Shown: positions 42,301 through 51,357 of the stretch, in pieces
How the letters are laid out: each line of letters opens with the position of its first letter
Numbering within the stretch: position 1 is the stretch's first letter
NCBI RefSeq assembly: GCF_000422305.1
Contig: NZ_AULN01000014.1
Span: 372,001-436,000, forward strand
Direction of reading: 5' to 3'
DNA from: Luteimonas mephitis DSM 12574
Lineage (GTDB): Bacteria > Pseudomonadota > Gammaproteobacteria > Xanthomonadales > Xanthomonadaceae
DNA: 64,000 nucleotides
Translations under genes and position numbers: made by a program
Notes under the pieces: model-generated
The model's database searches: none
What the model was told of the DNA's origin: nothing
The model's input: the letters and a program-made list of their open reading frames with translations, nothing else

Positions 42301-45300
42301 GGTCGCCGCGCCGCTGCTGGCGCTGTGGCTGCTGTCGCCGTGGCTGGCCTGGTGGACCGGGAAGCCGCGCGCGCGCAGGGTCGAGCGACTGTCGGCAAGG
42401 CAGGGCGCGTTCCTCGGCCGCCTGTCGCGGCGCACCTGGGCGTTCTTCGAGGATTTCGTCACCGAAGCCGACCATTGGCTGCCGCCGGACAACATCCAGG
42501 AGCATCCCTCCCTGATGGTCGCGCGGCGCACCTCGCCGACCAACATCGGCCTTGCCTTGCTCGCCAACCTGTCCGCGCACGACTTCGGCTACCTGCAGGG
42601 CGAGGGCATGGCCGAACGCATCGCGTCGACGCTGGGCACGCTGGAGTCGCTGCCGCGGCACCGAGGCCACTTCTACAACTGGTACGACACCGAAACCCTG
42701 CATCCGCTGCCGCCGCTATACATCTCCACCGTCGACAGCGGCAACCTCGCCGGGCACCTGCTGACGCTGCGCCAGGGATTGCTGGCGCAAGCCGACGTGC
42801 CGATCCTTGCGCCCGCCACCTGGCAGGGCCTGCGCGACACGCTGGGCGTGCTGGAGGAAGCCGGCGGCAACTTGCCGGATGCATTTGGACGAAAGCTCGA
42901 CGCCCTGCTGCCTGCACCGCCAACGACCTGCGCCGAAGCATCGCTGGCGCTGGCCGAACTCACCGCGCTGGCGCAGCCCGCTGCCGGCCCTGGCGCTTCC
43001 GCGGAAGCGGAGCGCGACGCGGATGCGGCAACCGACGCCGCCTACTGGCTGCGCAAGCTCCTCGACCAGTGCCACGCAGCGGCGGCCGCGCTGGCCTGGC
43101 TCCCGCAGGCACGCGCGGCGGCACCGGTACCCACGCTGCGCGAACTCGCCGGCGCCGCATCGGGCGAGGTGCAGGAGCAGGCACGCGAACGCATCGCTGG
43201 GTTCGAGCGCCTCGCGCACGTTGCCGGGCAGTGCGCGCAGATGGAGCTGGACTTCCTCTACGACCGCGGCCGGCACCTGCTCACCATCGGCCACAACGTC
43301 GAGGAGCACCGCAGCGATCCGGGCTACTACGACCTGCTGGCCTCCGAGGCGCGCCTGTGCAGCTTCATCGGCATCGCCCGCGGCCAGCTGCCGCAGGATG
43401 CCTGGTTCGCGCTGGGCAGGCTGCTGACCGACGTCGATGGCGACCCGGCGCTGCTGTCGTGGAGCGGATCGATGTTCGAGTACCTGATGCCGCAGCTGGT
43501 GATGCCCAGCTACGAAGGCTCGCTGCTCGACCAGACCGCGAAGGCGACGGTGGCGCGGCAGATCGAATACGGCCACCAGCGCGACGTGCCGTGGGGCATG
43601 TCCGAATCCGGCTACAACACCGTCGATGCGCGCATGAACTACCAGTACCGTGCGTTCGGCGTGCCCGGCCTGGGCCTGCGGCGCGGCCTGGCGCAGGACC
43701 TGGTGATCGCGCCCTACGCCAGCATGATGGCGCTGATGGTGGCGCCGGCCGACGCCTGCAGGAACCTGCAGCGCATGGTCCACGAGGGTTTTTCCGGCCG
43801 CTACGGCATGTACGAGGCGATCGACTACACCCCGGCGCGGCTGCCGCGCGGGCAGTCACGCGCACTGGTGCGCTCGTTCATGGCACATCACCAGGGCATG
43901 GGCCTGCTGGCGCTGGACTACCTGCTGCACAACCAGCCGATGCAGCGCCGCTTCCTCGCCGATCCCGAGTTCCAGGCCACCGTGCTGCTGCTGCAGGAGC
44001 GCATCCCGCGCACCGGCGCTTTCCATCCCAACACTGCCGAAGTGGAGGGCGCGGCGATCGCCCCCGATGCCACCGAAACCCGCCTGCGCATCTTCCGCAA
44101 CGCATCCTCGCCGCGGCCGGCGGTGCAGATGCTGTCCAACGGCCGCTACCACCTCATGCTCACCAGCGCCGGCAGCGGCTACAGCCGCCTGCACGACATG
44201 GCGGTGACCCGCTGGCGCGAGGATGGCACGCGCGACCCGTGGGGCAGCTGGTGCTACCTGCGCGACGTGGACAGCGGCGGATTCTGGTCGGCGTCCTACC
44301 AGCCCACGGCGGTCGAGGTCCCGGGTTACGAGGCGATCTTCTCCGATGCCAAGGCCGAGTTCCGCGGCCGCCAGCACGGCTTCGAGACCCACCTGGAAAT
44401 CGCGATCTCACCCGAGGACGACATCGAACTGCGTCGCCTGCACATCACCAACCAGTCGCGCAGCGCACGCAGCATCGAGATCACCACGTACGCCGAGGTG
44501 GTGCTCGCATCCGCGATCTCCGACGAGCTGCACCCGGCCTTCAGCAACCTGTTCGTGCAAACCGAACTGGTGCCCGAGCGGCAGGCGATCCTGTGCACGC
44601 GCCGGGCCCGCGCCCAGGGCGAGGTGCCACCGTGGATGTTCCACCTCGTGGCCGTGCACGACGCCGACGTCGACGCGATCTCGTACGAAACCGACCGCTC
44701 GCGCTTCATCGGTCGTGGTCGCGACGCGCGCGCGCCACGTGCCCTGGTCGAACCCGGCGCGCTGTCGGGCAGCCAGGGCTCGGTACTCGATCCGATCGTC
44801 GCGATCCGCAGCCGCATCACGCTGGCGCCATACCAGGCCGCGACCATCGACATGGTCAGCGGCGTGGGTGCCGCGCGCGAGGATTGCACCGCGCTGGTCG
44901 ACAAGTACCGCGACCGGCGCCTGGCCGACCGCGTGTTCGACCTGGCGTGGACCCACAGCCAGGTGGTACGGCGGCAGATCAACGCCTCGCAGGCCGATGC
45001 GCAGCTGTACGAGCGACTGGCCGGGCTGGTGCTGTACGCAAACCCGGCGCTGCGCGCGGAGCAGGCGCTGCTGCTGCAGAACCGCCGCGGCCAGTCGGGG
45101 CTCTGGGGGCAGGCGATCTCGGGCGACCACCCAATCGTGCTGGTGCAGATCGCCGACGCCGAGCACATCGAACTGGTCCGGCAGATGGTGCAGGCCTACG
45201 CCTACTGGCGGCTCAAGGGCCTGACCACCGACCTGGTGATCTGGAACGACGAGCAGGGCGGCTACCGCCAGCAGCTGCAGGACCAGATCATGGGCCTGAT

Positions 45301-48079
45301 CTCGGCGGGCGTGGAAGCCAACGTGATCGACCGCCCCGGCGGTATCTTCGTGCGCCCCGCGCACCAGCTGCCGCAGGAGGATCGGATCCTGCTGCAATCG
45401 GTGGCCCGCGTGATCGTGAGCGATGCGCATGGCACGCTGGCCGAGCAGGTCGGGCGCCGGCCGCCGCCGGAAGCCGCCGTGCCGCCGCTGCAGCCGCAGC
45501 CGACGCAGTACGAACTGATGGCGCTGCCCACGCACGACGGGAACGCCGGTGCCGGACGCAATGGCGACGCGGTGGCAACGGACCCGTGGCCGTTCGACCC
45601 GGTGGCGATGCCGCTGCGCGAGGGCAACGGCATCGGCGCCTTCTCCGCAGACGGCCGCGAGTACGTGATCGACCTGCAGCCGGGGCAGGCGACACCGGCG
45701 CCGTGGTCCAACGTGCTGGCCAACCCGCAGTTCGGCTGCGTGGCCAGCGAATCGAACACCGGCTACACGTGGGCGGAGAACGCGCACGAGTTCCGCCTCA
45801 CGCCCTGGCACGACGACCCGGTGTGCGACGCCAATGGCGAGGCCTTCTACCTGCGTGACGAACAGACCGGGCGGTTCTGGTCGCCGACGCCGCTGCCCTG
45901 CGGCGACGAAGGCACGTATCGCGTGCGCCACGGCTTCGGCTACAGCGTCTACGAACACGAGCGCGACGGCATCGCCAGCGAACTGTGGGTGTACGTCGCG
46001 CGCGAGGCGGCGGTGAAGTTCAGCGTGCTGCGGGTGCGCAACACCGGCGAGCGCACGCGCCGGCTCAGTGCAACCGGCTATGTCGAATGGATCCTCGGCG
46101 ACCTCCACGCGCGCACGCAGATGCACGTGGTCACCGAGCCTGAACCCGTGCGCGAGAGCGGCGCGGTGCTGGCGCGCAACGCCTACAACACCGAGTTCGG
46201 CGGGCGGGTCGCGTTCTTTGATGCCGACATCGATGCCGGCGACTGGCACGGTGGAGATGCGCGCCGCAGCATCAGTGGCGACCGTGGCGAGTTCATCGGC
46301 CGCAACGGCAGCCTGCGCAAGCCGGCGGCGATGGCGCGCGAGCGCCTGTCCGGACGGATCGGCGCTGGCCTCGACCCCTGCGCGGCGATCCAGGTCGCGC
46401 TGGACCTCGCGCCCGGGCAGTCGCGCGAGGTCGTGTTCCGCCTCGGCGCCGGTCGTTCGCATGCCGACGCCATTGCAGTCGCGCGCCAGGCCCGCGGCCA
46501 AGACGCGGCGTGGGACGCGCTCGATGAAGTCCGCATCGGCTGGCTGCGAACGCTCGGCGCGGTGCAGGTGGAAACGCCGGAGCCGGCCGTGGACCTGCTC
46601 GCCAACGGCTGGCTGCTGTACCAGACCATCGGCTGCCGCTATTTCGCGCGCAGCGGCTATTACCAGTCCGGCGGCGCGTTCGGCTTCCGCGACCAGCTGC
46701 AGGACACGATGGCGATGCTGCACGCCGAGCCGAAGCTCGCGCGCAACCACCTGCTGCTGTGCGCCGAACACCAGTTCATCGACGGCGACGTGCAGCACTG
46801 GTGGCATCCACCGCTCGACCGTGGCGTGCGCACCCGCTGTTCCGACGACTACCTGTGGCTGCCGCTGGCGACCAGCCGCTATGTCGAGGCCACCGGCGAC
46901 CGCGACGTGCTCAACGAACGCCTGACCTATGTAGAGGGCCGCCAGGTCGACCCGGACGAGGAGTCGTACTACGACCTGCCGTCACGCTCCGGGCTGCGCG
47001 AGACGCTGTACCAGCACTGCGTGCGCGCCCTGCAGCGCGCACTGGACCACTTCGGCGAACGCGGCCTGCCGCTGATCGGCACCGGCGACTGGAACGACGG
47101 CATGAACCGGGTGGGGGAGGGCGGCCGTGGCGAGAGCGTATGGCTGGGCTTCTTCCTGTACGACGTGCTCAACCGTTTCCATGCGCTGGCGCGCGACCGC
47201 GGCGACCTGCTGTTCGCCGAGCGCTGCGTCGACCGTGCCACGCAGCTGCGCCAGGCGCTGGAAGCGCAGGCATGGGATGGTGCCTGGTATCGGCGCGCGT
47301 GGTTCGACAACGGCGCGCCGCTGGGTTCGACCGAAAGCGACGAGTGCAACATCGACTCGATTTCGCAAAGCTGGTCGGTGCTTTCAGGCGCCGCCGACCC
47401 GATGCGTGCACGCCAGGCGATGGAGTCGCTCGACCAGCACCTGGTGCGACGCGACGCGGGACTGGTGCAGTTGCTGGACCCGCCGTTCGACAAGACCTCG
47501 CAGGATCCCGGCTACATCCGCGGCTACGTGCCCGGCGTACGCGAGAACGGCGGCCAGTACACCCACGCCGCGGTGTGGGCGACGATGGCCTTCGCCGAAC
47601 TTGGCGACCACGCGCGCGCGTGGGAACTGTTCCGCATGATCAACCCGATCCATCACGGCGATACCGCCGAGCGCGTCGCCACGTACAAGGTCGAGCCCTA
47701 CGTAGTGGCGGCCGACGTCTACGCGGTCGAACCGCACGTCGGCCGCGGTGGCTGGACCTGGTACACCGGCTCGGCCGGCTGGATGTATCGGCTGGTGATC
47801 GAATCATTGCTTGGCCTGCGGCTGGAGGGCGGCACCCTACGGCTGTCGCCGTGCATCCCGCCCGACTGGCCCGGCTACGCCATCCGCTACCGCTACCGCG
47901 ACACGGTGTACCGCATCCAGGTACACCGCGGCGCAGGGCAGGGCGCGCCACCACGGCTGCTGGTGGACGGCGTCGAACAGCCGGGGCTGGCGATTCCGCT
48001 TCGCGACGACTACGCCCGGCACTCGGTCGAACTGTGGCTGGCGGATGCCGCGGATCGCCCAGCGCCCCGGCTGTTGTAG
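39353..48079 (+). CDS. ndvB: Cyclic beta-1,2-glucan synthase NdvB/ChvB
   Basis: This very large inner-membrane enzyme builds and cyclises periplasmic beta-1,2-glucan from UDP-glucose. The product is about 2908 aa. Two membrane spans lie near residues 424-485. The GT84 domain follows, with VITLDTDTRLP near 642, EGSFVGKGIYD, ILSHDLLEG and RHRWIRGDWQ. More membrane spans lie at about 840-1000, then the glycoamylase-like cyclising domain (NIQEHPSLMVARRTSPTNIG near 1045 to about 1525). A GH94 region follows, with GTGDWNDGMN near 2579. The GTG at 39353 was chosen because TTG at 39314 would overlap the previous gene; neither has a strong ribosome binding site. Confidence 0.93.
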   Translation: MIPPRKRPGETARQWLARRAARQAHAATATGPHELPLRAQLFSAEQMERHGRVLAQAHKLSGRHSADLLLARLSANETVIERASRLLGDAAHAKRRLTPAGDWLLDNLYLIEEQVRIARRHLPKGYSRELPRLEGGPSDQLPRVYDIALNAISHGDGRVDVESLGRFISAYQSVTPLTLGELWAIPIMLRLALIENLRRVSAQVTAGRIDRDLADMWADRFGAIAESDPKSVVLVIADMARAQPPPSSAFVAEIVRRLQGQGAALSLPLTWIEQWLADREQGIAPLVQAESRQQAADQVSISNSIGSLRLLSMTDWRDFVEAMSVVEATLRDDPDGTYGRMDFATRDRYRHVVERIARRGKLKEHEVASAALQLARDADVQDGTGDIAHHVGYYLVDAGLPRLEDALGLRRGLLAALRSGPAHFPLPAYILPIAAVVTLFTAGLMGDAREILDQRDVLYLVGVLAVIAFSELGVVLVNWFATILTVPRALPRLDYSDGIPPDARTLVVVPSMIGDVESVHALADALEVRFLANRDGNLRFALLTDFLDADAEVLPGDAAVLDEARHAIEALNARHAGGYDIFFLLHRPRTWNPRERTWMGRERKRGKLAALNAFLRDGSPAAFSSIVGDAQALQGVRYVITLDTDTRLPHDAAREMVGTLAHPLNRARLDPSRRVVSGGYGILQPRVGASMGGERRSWYARLYGSEPGIDPYTRTVSDVYQDLFGEGSFVGKGIYDLAAFERTLADRFPDNQILSHDLLEGCYARAGLVSDVQLYEDYPDRYALDVKRRHRWIRGDWQLLPWLLPWVPTGGGRGQRNPLSWLSRGKLLDNLRRSLVPAATTTLFVLGWLLAPHALGWTMWVLSTLLVAPLVAALTALFDKPRELPWRAHLQHRAQAAGRDLARIALGAAFLPYEAFYSLDAIARTLWRMLVSRRRMLQWSPSSLVEKTLGSGLAASLREMWFAPLLAIAVAFALARLHPASLPVAAPLLALWLLSPWLAWWTGKPRARRVERLSARQGAFLGRLSRRTWAFFEDFVTEADHWLPPDNIQEHPSLMVARRTSPTNIGLALLANLSAHDFGYLQGEGMAERIASTLGTLESLPRHRGHFYNWYDTETLHPLPPLYISTVDSGNLAGHLLTLRQGLLAQADVPILAPATWQGLRDTLGVLEEAGGNLPDAFGRKLDALLPAPPTTCAEASLALAELTALAQPAAGPGASAEAERDADAATDAAYWLRKLLDQCHAAAAALAWLPQARAAAPVPTLRELAGAASGEVQEQARERIAGFERLAHVAGQCAQMELDFLYDRGRHLLTIGHNVEEHRSDPGYYDLLASEARLCSFIGIARGQLPQDAWFALGRLLTDVDGDPALLSWSGSMFEYLMPQLVMPSYEGSLLDQTAKATVARQIEYGHQRDVPWGMSESGYNTVDARMNYQYRAFGVPGLGLRRGLAQDLVIAPYASMMALMVAPADACRNLQRMVHEGFSGRYGMYEAIDYTPARLPRGQSRALVRSFMAHHQGMGLLALDYLLHNQPMQRRFLADPEFQATVLLLQERIPRTGAFHPNTAEVEGAAIAPDATETRLRIFRNASSPRPAVQMLSNGRYHLMLTSAGSGYSRLHDMAVTRWREDGTRDPWGSWCYLRDVDSGGFWSASYQPTAVEVPGYEAIFSDAKAEFRGRQHGFETHLEIAISPEDDIELRRLHITNQSRSARSIEITTYAEVVLASAISDELHPAFSNLFVQTELVPERQAILCTRRARAQGEVPPWMFHLVAVHDADVDAISYETDRSRFIGRGRDARAPRALVEPGALSGSQGSVLDPIVAIRSRITLAPYQAATIDMVSGVGAAREDCTALVDKYRDRRLADRVFDLAWTHSQVVRRQINASQADAQLYERLAGLVLYANPALRAEQALLLQNRRGQSGLWGQAISGDHPIVLVQIADAEHIELVRQMVQAYAYWRLKGLTTDLVIWNDEQGGYRQQLQDQIMGLISAGVEANVIDRPGGIFVRPAHQLPQEDRILLQSVARVIVSDAHGTLAEQVGRRPPPEAAVPPLQPQPTQYELMALPTHDGNAGAGRNGDAVATDPWPFDPVAMPLREGNGIGAFSADGREYVIDLQPGQATPAPWSNVLANPQFGCVASESNTGYTWAENAHEFRLTPWHDDPVCDANGEAFYLRDEQTGRFWSPTPLPCGDEGTYRVRHGFGYSVYEHERDGIASELWVYVAREAAVKFSVLRVRNTGERTRRLSATGYVEWILGDLHARTQMHVVTEPEPVRESGAVLARNAYNTEFGGRVAFFDADIDAGDWHGGDARRSISGDRGEFIGRNGSLRKPAAMARERLSGRIGAGLDPCAAIQVALDLAPGQSREVVFRLGAGRSHADAIAVARQARGQDAAWDALDEVRIGWLRTLGAVQVETPEPAVDLLANGWLLYQTIGCRYFARSGYYQSGGAFGFRDQLQDTMAMLHAEPKLARNHLLLCAEHQFIDGDVQHWWHPPLDRGVRTRCSDDYLWLPLATSRYVEATGDRDVLNERLTYVEGRQVDPDEESYYDLPSRSGLRETLYQHCVRALQRALDHFGERGLPLIGTGDWNDGMNRVGEGGRGESVWLGFFLYDVLNRFHALARDRGDLLFAERCVDRATQLRQALEAQAWDGAWYRRAWFDNGAPLGSTESDECNIDSISQSWSVLSGAADPMRARQAMESLDQHLVRRDAGLVQLLDPPFDKTSQDPGYIRGYVPGVRENGGQYTHAAVWATMAFAELGDHARAWELFRMINPIHHGDTAERVATYKVEPYVVAADVYAVEPHVGRGGWTWYTGSAGWMYRLVIESLLGLRLEGGTLRLSPCIPPDWPGYAIRYRYRDTVYRIQVHRGAGQGAPPRLLVDGVEQPGLAIPLRDDYARHSVELWLADAADRPAPRLL

Positions 48080-48223
48080 ACACCCAGCAAACTGAAGACC
48101 TCCGGGAACCCTACGCGGACGCGCGCATTTCCCCGACGCGGCAACGCCACGGATCCCGCTTTCCCCGAGTCGCGCATTCATCGATCCTGTGCACGATCGA
48201 AACAAGACCAGGGAAGGTCACCG

Positions 48224-48655
48224 GTGCGAAAGAACTACTTGCTGTTGCTGCTCCTGCTGGGCGCCTGCTTCTGCGCGCAGTCACAGACCGTCCACCAGTG
48301 CAGCGGGCAGGGCGGCACGACCGCTTACCGCAGCGGGGCCTGTCTGGCGGGCGAACGGCTCGTGGATGTGCGCGAGATGGAAGTTGAAGCCACCACGCCC
48401 GCGGCACCCGGCGCCGGTCCGGCCGTCGCCGCCGGCGAGAACGGATCATCACGCGCATCGCGACCACGACACGCACGACATGCGCGCAGCACGCGCAACT
48501 CGAGGCACGCCGGCTCGAAACGTCGCAAAGCCACCGTCGACCCATGCACCCGGGAAAAGCGCGCACGCGATGACTTCCAGCGGAAGCGCGGGATCAAGGT
48601 GACCATGGAGCAGCTTTCCCGCTGGAACCACCGCGTCTACGACGCTTGCAAGTAG
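48224..48655 (+). CDS. Small exported (possibly lipo-) protein, DUF4124-like
   Basis: The 143-aa product starts with GTG preceded by AGGGAAGG. It has a signal peptide with a possible lipobox LLGAC at residues 11-15. The mature N-terminus (VHQCSGQGGTTAYRSGAC) resembles the Cys-paired DUF4124 pattern common in Xanthomonadaceae. The middle is very Arg/His-rich and low-complexity (RHARHARSTRNSRHAGSKRR). The C-terminus ends RWNHRVYDACK. Function unknown. It follows ndvB by 144 bp in which I see nothing definite. Confidence 0.72.
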   Translation: MRKNYLLLLLLLGACFCAQSQTVHQCSGQGGTTAYRSGACLAGERLVDVREMEVEATTPAAPGAGPAVAAGENGSSRASRPRHARHARSTRNSRHAGSKRRKATVDPCTREKRARDDFQRKRGIKVTMEQLSRWNHRVYDACK

Positions 48656-48718
48656 GTCCGCAATGCCCGCGGGTACGCAGTCGTACGGCAGCCCTCATTC
48701 GCTGCGGCGCGGCTACCT

Positions 48719-49006
48719 TCAGGCAATGTCAGTGAACGATTCCCGCGCCGGCAGGGTCACGGTCGCCAGTGTCTGCCGTGGAAGGATCCGCAGGATCCGT
48801 TTGCGTGATCGTTCGTCCCAAAGAATGCCGCTGAGCCGACGCACGGAGATTCGGTCAGCCTCGGACGAGGTCAGGTCTTTACCGGCCATGCGCCAGTCGA
48901 CCCACGGGCCATAGAGCGGCGTCTTGTTGTAGACCACGCGCTCGTGGTGAGCTTCCGGATGCTCCACTTGGCAATGCAGGCAGACGACAGGACGATGTTT
49001 TGGCAT
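48719..49006 (-). CDS. Small uncharacterised protein of accessory regions
   Basis: The 95-aa product has an excellent ribosome binding site (GGAGGA) upstream of the ATG. The N-terminus carries C9-x2-C12 (CLHCQVEHPEAHH) that may bind zinc. The middle segment, WVDWRMAGKDLTSSEADRIS, recalls a sequence seen in small phage- or island-associated proteins of xanthomonads. The remainder is basic. I cannot assign a family with certainty. An inverted repeat overlapping its likely promoter lies at 49047-49062. It marks the start of the accessory part of the window. Confidence 0.65.
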   Translation of the reverse strand: MPKHRPVVCLHCQVEHPEAHHERVVYNKTPLYGPWVDWRMAGKDLTSSEADRISVRRLSGILWDERSRKRILRILPRQTLATVTLPARESFTDIA

Positions 49007-49046
49007 GGACGTTCCTCCAGGGCGTCATTCGGCTCCCCGTATTTTA

Positions 49047-49062
49047 CATAATATGCATTATG
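49047..49062 (-). promoter_or_regulatory. Inverted repeat CATAAT-ATGC-ATTATG at a likely promoter
   Basis: Perfect 6-bp arms flank a 4-bp spacer inside an AT-rich patch (TTTTACATAATATGCATTATG) about 40 bp upstream of the 95-aa gene. On the minus strand TATTATGTAAAAT offers a -10 element. It looks like an operator over a promoter. Confidence 0.5.
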
Positions 49063-49540
49063 CGAAATGATGGAGATGGCCGAAGGGGCCTCCCCCAAGG
49101 CCGAAACGGCAGGTTCTTCGTCGCTGTTCGTGATTGCCTCCGAGGAAACGCCCCGTCACCAGCCAACACCCACTCATTTGCCGACCAACAATCGCCCGCG
49201 ATTTGTACGTCCGCCGATAAAACGCCCGGACGGACGAAGAACCACCGACAACTCGCCCGAAGTTTCTCAGCAGTTCGCGGATCGTCGCCGCCGCGTTGGC
49301 GAACCGGGCCTGTCTACGCTCTGGCCCAGCAGGCCGGCCGGTCGCCGGCACCGACTACAACATGCCTGTAATTTCTTGAACGCTACGAAAAGGTACCCGG
49401 GTGTCGACTGCGGTTGAGGGTTGGCAGGGAATCGTTACGAACACGGCCAGATCTTCGCTAACCGATTGATGGATCGGTGAATTCGACCCTCGGCGAACTT
49501 CCAGGCTCGGCCCTCCCCAGTCCGACCAGGGGCACCACCG
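49063..49540. other. Intergenic stretch without a convincing gene
   Basis: About 480 bp separate the promoter patch from the SEC-C protein gene. Open frames exist on both strands (for example 49067-49417 plus and 49058-49351 minus) but their products look random: Arg/Pro-rich, no start signal and no recognisable family. I see no RNA gene or terminator with confidence. Confidence 0.5.
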
Positions 49541-50167
49541 TCAACGACGGAAAAATGCTTCTACTTGCGCGCCATGGCAGCGCTTGTACTTGGTGCCGCT
49601 GCCACACAGGCACGGCGCATGCTCGCGCAATCCCGCACCGAGTGACTGGCCCAAGAAATCCCTCGCCTGCAGCAGGGGCTGGATTTCATTGGCGGGCACG
49701 CTGACCTCGCCATACTGGGATGATCGTTCGCCGCGGTTCATCACCTGGACAATCGCTTCGGACATCTGGATGAAGTGCTTGATCAGCAGGTCATCGCGTA
49801 ATGGCATGCGGACGTTGTCGATAGCCAGGCCCTCATAGCGTCTTCGCGCATCCGGCACGAAGAGAATGCGCCTTTCGCCTTCAGGCTTTGGCGTGATGTC
49901 GACCATTTCCCCTGCGGGACTGACCCACACGGCATGGAATTCTGCCTCGACCAGCACGTGCGGCCATTCCCACAGCTGCCACCCGCACAGCATCTGACCA
50001 CCGTCGCGCGCGACCTTGGCCTGCACGTTGAGAAAGCACTCGTGCACGATCGCGTCGGCTTCCGGCTGTACATCGAGATAGACCGGTTCTGCGCCGTGCA
50101 CGACGGAATCGGTCAAGCGCCGCACGGCACGGGAGATTTCCGGGGGTGTCGTGGTGACTACGCTCAT
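49541..50167 (-). CDS. SEC-C motif protein
   Basis: The 208-aa product ends with a classic SEC-C zinc-binding motif, CLCGSGTKYKRCHG (about residues 186-199). The first 180 residues are a soluble domain with LCGWQLWEWPHVLVEAEFHAVW and FVPDARRRYEG that I do not recognise. SEC-C tails are found on SecA and on many uncharacterised proteins of mobile regions. AAGGAG precedes the ATG. It lies 42 bp downstream of the KfrA-like gene on the same strand and is probably co-transcribed. Function unknown. Confidence 0.8.
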   Translation of the reverse strand: MSVVTTTPPEISRAVRRLTDSVVHGAEPVYLDVQPEADAIVHECFLNVQAKVARDGGQMLCGWQLWEWPHVLVEAEFHAVWVSPAGEMVDITPKPEGERRILFVPDARRRYEGLAIDNVRMPLRDDLLIKHFIQMSEAIVQVMNRGERSSQYGEVSVPANEIQPLLQARDFLGQSLGAGLREHAPCLCGSGTKYKRCHGAQVEAFFRR

Positions 50168-50209
50168 GCCAAAGCTCCTTGCGATCGTGGCGGATGTTCC
50201 GTTCCTAGG

Positions 50210-51262
50210 CTATGACCCCGGCGTCTCTTCCGATGAGATCCGCTTGGCGCCTTTGCCGCCGGCACTGGATGGCTGCAGCTGGGCAAGCAGCGGCTCCAAG
50301 GTGCTCAGGCGCACAGTGGCGCGCAGCGTCTCCGCCTCGGCGTGCTCGCGTCGTTCGCGCTCTTGGACCAGCTCGGTCCGGGCTTGCGCGAGCTCTTGTC
50401 GAGCCACTTCCAAGGCCTGAGTGTCTTGGCTCCAGCGCACCTGCAACGCCTGGTATTCGGCCGCCGTCAGGCGCAGCGTATCGAGCTCACCCTGTTGCGT
50501 CTGGGTGGTCTGGCGCAACTGCGCCACCTCCCTTTCCAACCGCGTGTGGCGTTCCAGCCACTGGCCGTTCTCTCGGTTGAGCTGCACCAGATCGTGGTTC
50601 TTGGCGGTCAACGCCTCGTTGGCCTGCCGCAGGGCAACCTGCAGTTCCTGCACCTGGTGCTCATGCCGACGCTGCTCTTGCTCGCGCTGGTCTTTGACCG
50701 AGGTGCGGTAGTGCTCAAGGGCTTCCCTGGCATGCTCGTGCTTCTGCTCCAAGGAGCGTGCGTGGCTTTCGTGCTCTGCCAGCCGCGCCGTGAGGCCCGC
50801 AATGCGTTCCTGCAGTTGTGCCAGCTCGGTGGTGCGGCTGGCCACCTCATCCTTGGCGGCTTCGCCCGCCTCGCGTTCTGTCTGCAGAGCTGTCTCGGTG
50901 CGCTGAAGCTGCGCGCTGAGATTGCCGGCCTCCTGCCGGGCCTGTTCCAAGGCCTGGGTGCGCTCGTGCAGCTCGGCCTGGAACCGTTCCTGTGCCTGCG
51001 CGACCATCGTTTCGGCCTCGGCATGCAGCCGCTCGGCCAGGCGAGCCACCAGGTCCTGCAGGGCGTCGCTGACCGCGATCTTGGCGCCCACGCCTTGCCC
51101 TTCCTCCTCTTCCAGCTCCTTCAGGTAGCGGTGGATGGTTGTCTTGGACCCGGTATTGCCCAGTGCCACGCGTACCGCGTCCACCGAGGGGTTCTTGCCT
51201 TCGGCCCGGAGACTGTCCCGGGCGCGTTGCACATCGCTTTTGTACAAGCCAGAACGCGCCAT
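50210..51262 (-). CDS. KfrA-like coiled-coil DNA-binding protein
   Basis: The 350-aa product has an N-terminal KfrA_N (plasmid replication region DNA-binding) domain: SDVQRARDSLRAEGKNPSVD and VRVALGNTGSKTTIHRYL (about residues 8-48). A long coiled coil of Gln/Glu/Arg/Leu heptads follows, from about 65 to 330. KfrA proteins are nucleoid-like regulators of plasmids and integrative elements that bind operators upstream of their own gene. Palindromes at 51284-51312, directly upstream of the start, fit such autoregulation. Its presence suggests plasmid or integrative-element ancestry of this region. Confidence 0.88.
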   Translation of the reverse strand: MARSGLYKSDVQRARDSLRAEGKNPSVDAVRVALGNTGSKTTIHRYLKELEEEEGQGVGAKIAVSDALQDLVARLAERLHAEAETMVAQAQERFQAELHERTQALEQARQEAGNLSAQLQRTETALQTEREAGEAAKDEVASRTTELAQLQERIAGLTARLAEHESHARSLEQKHEHAREALEHYRTSVKDQREQEQRRHEHQVQELQVALRQANEALTAKNHDLVQLNRENGQWLERHTRLEREVAQLRQTTQTQQGELDTLRLTAAEYQALQVRWSQDTQALEVARQELAQARTELVQERERREHAEAETLRATVRLSTLEPLLAQLQPSSAGGKGAKRISSEETPGS

Positions 51263-51283
51263 TCGCCCTCTCCCGTGTATTTC

Positions 51284-51312
51284 GTAATGTATTACATACC
51301 ATGTAATTACAT
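51284..51312. promoter_or_regulatory. Palindromic operators upstream of the KfrA-like gene
   Basis: GTAAT-GT-ATTAC (51284-51295) is followed by the perfect 12-bp palindrome ATGTAATTACAT (51301-51312). Both lie in an AT-rich patch 22-50 bp upstream of the start. They share the ATTACAT / ATGTAAT core and are good candidates for KfrA binding. Confidence 0.65.
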
Positions 51313-51357
51313 ACTACTCAACGGCCGGACAGACCCGGCCGGGGGCATCAGCTTCAG

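Noticed and set aside
49067..49417. 116-aa plus-strand open frame
   Set aside because: No ribosome binding site, no family likeness and random-looking composition; the minus-strand frame there is no better.
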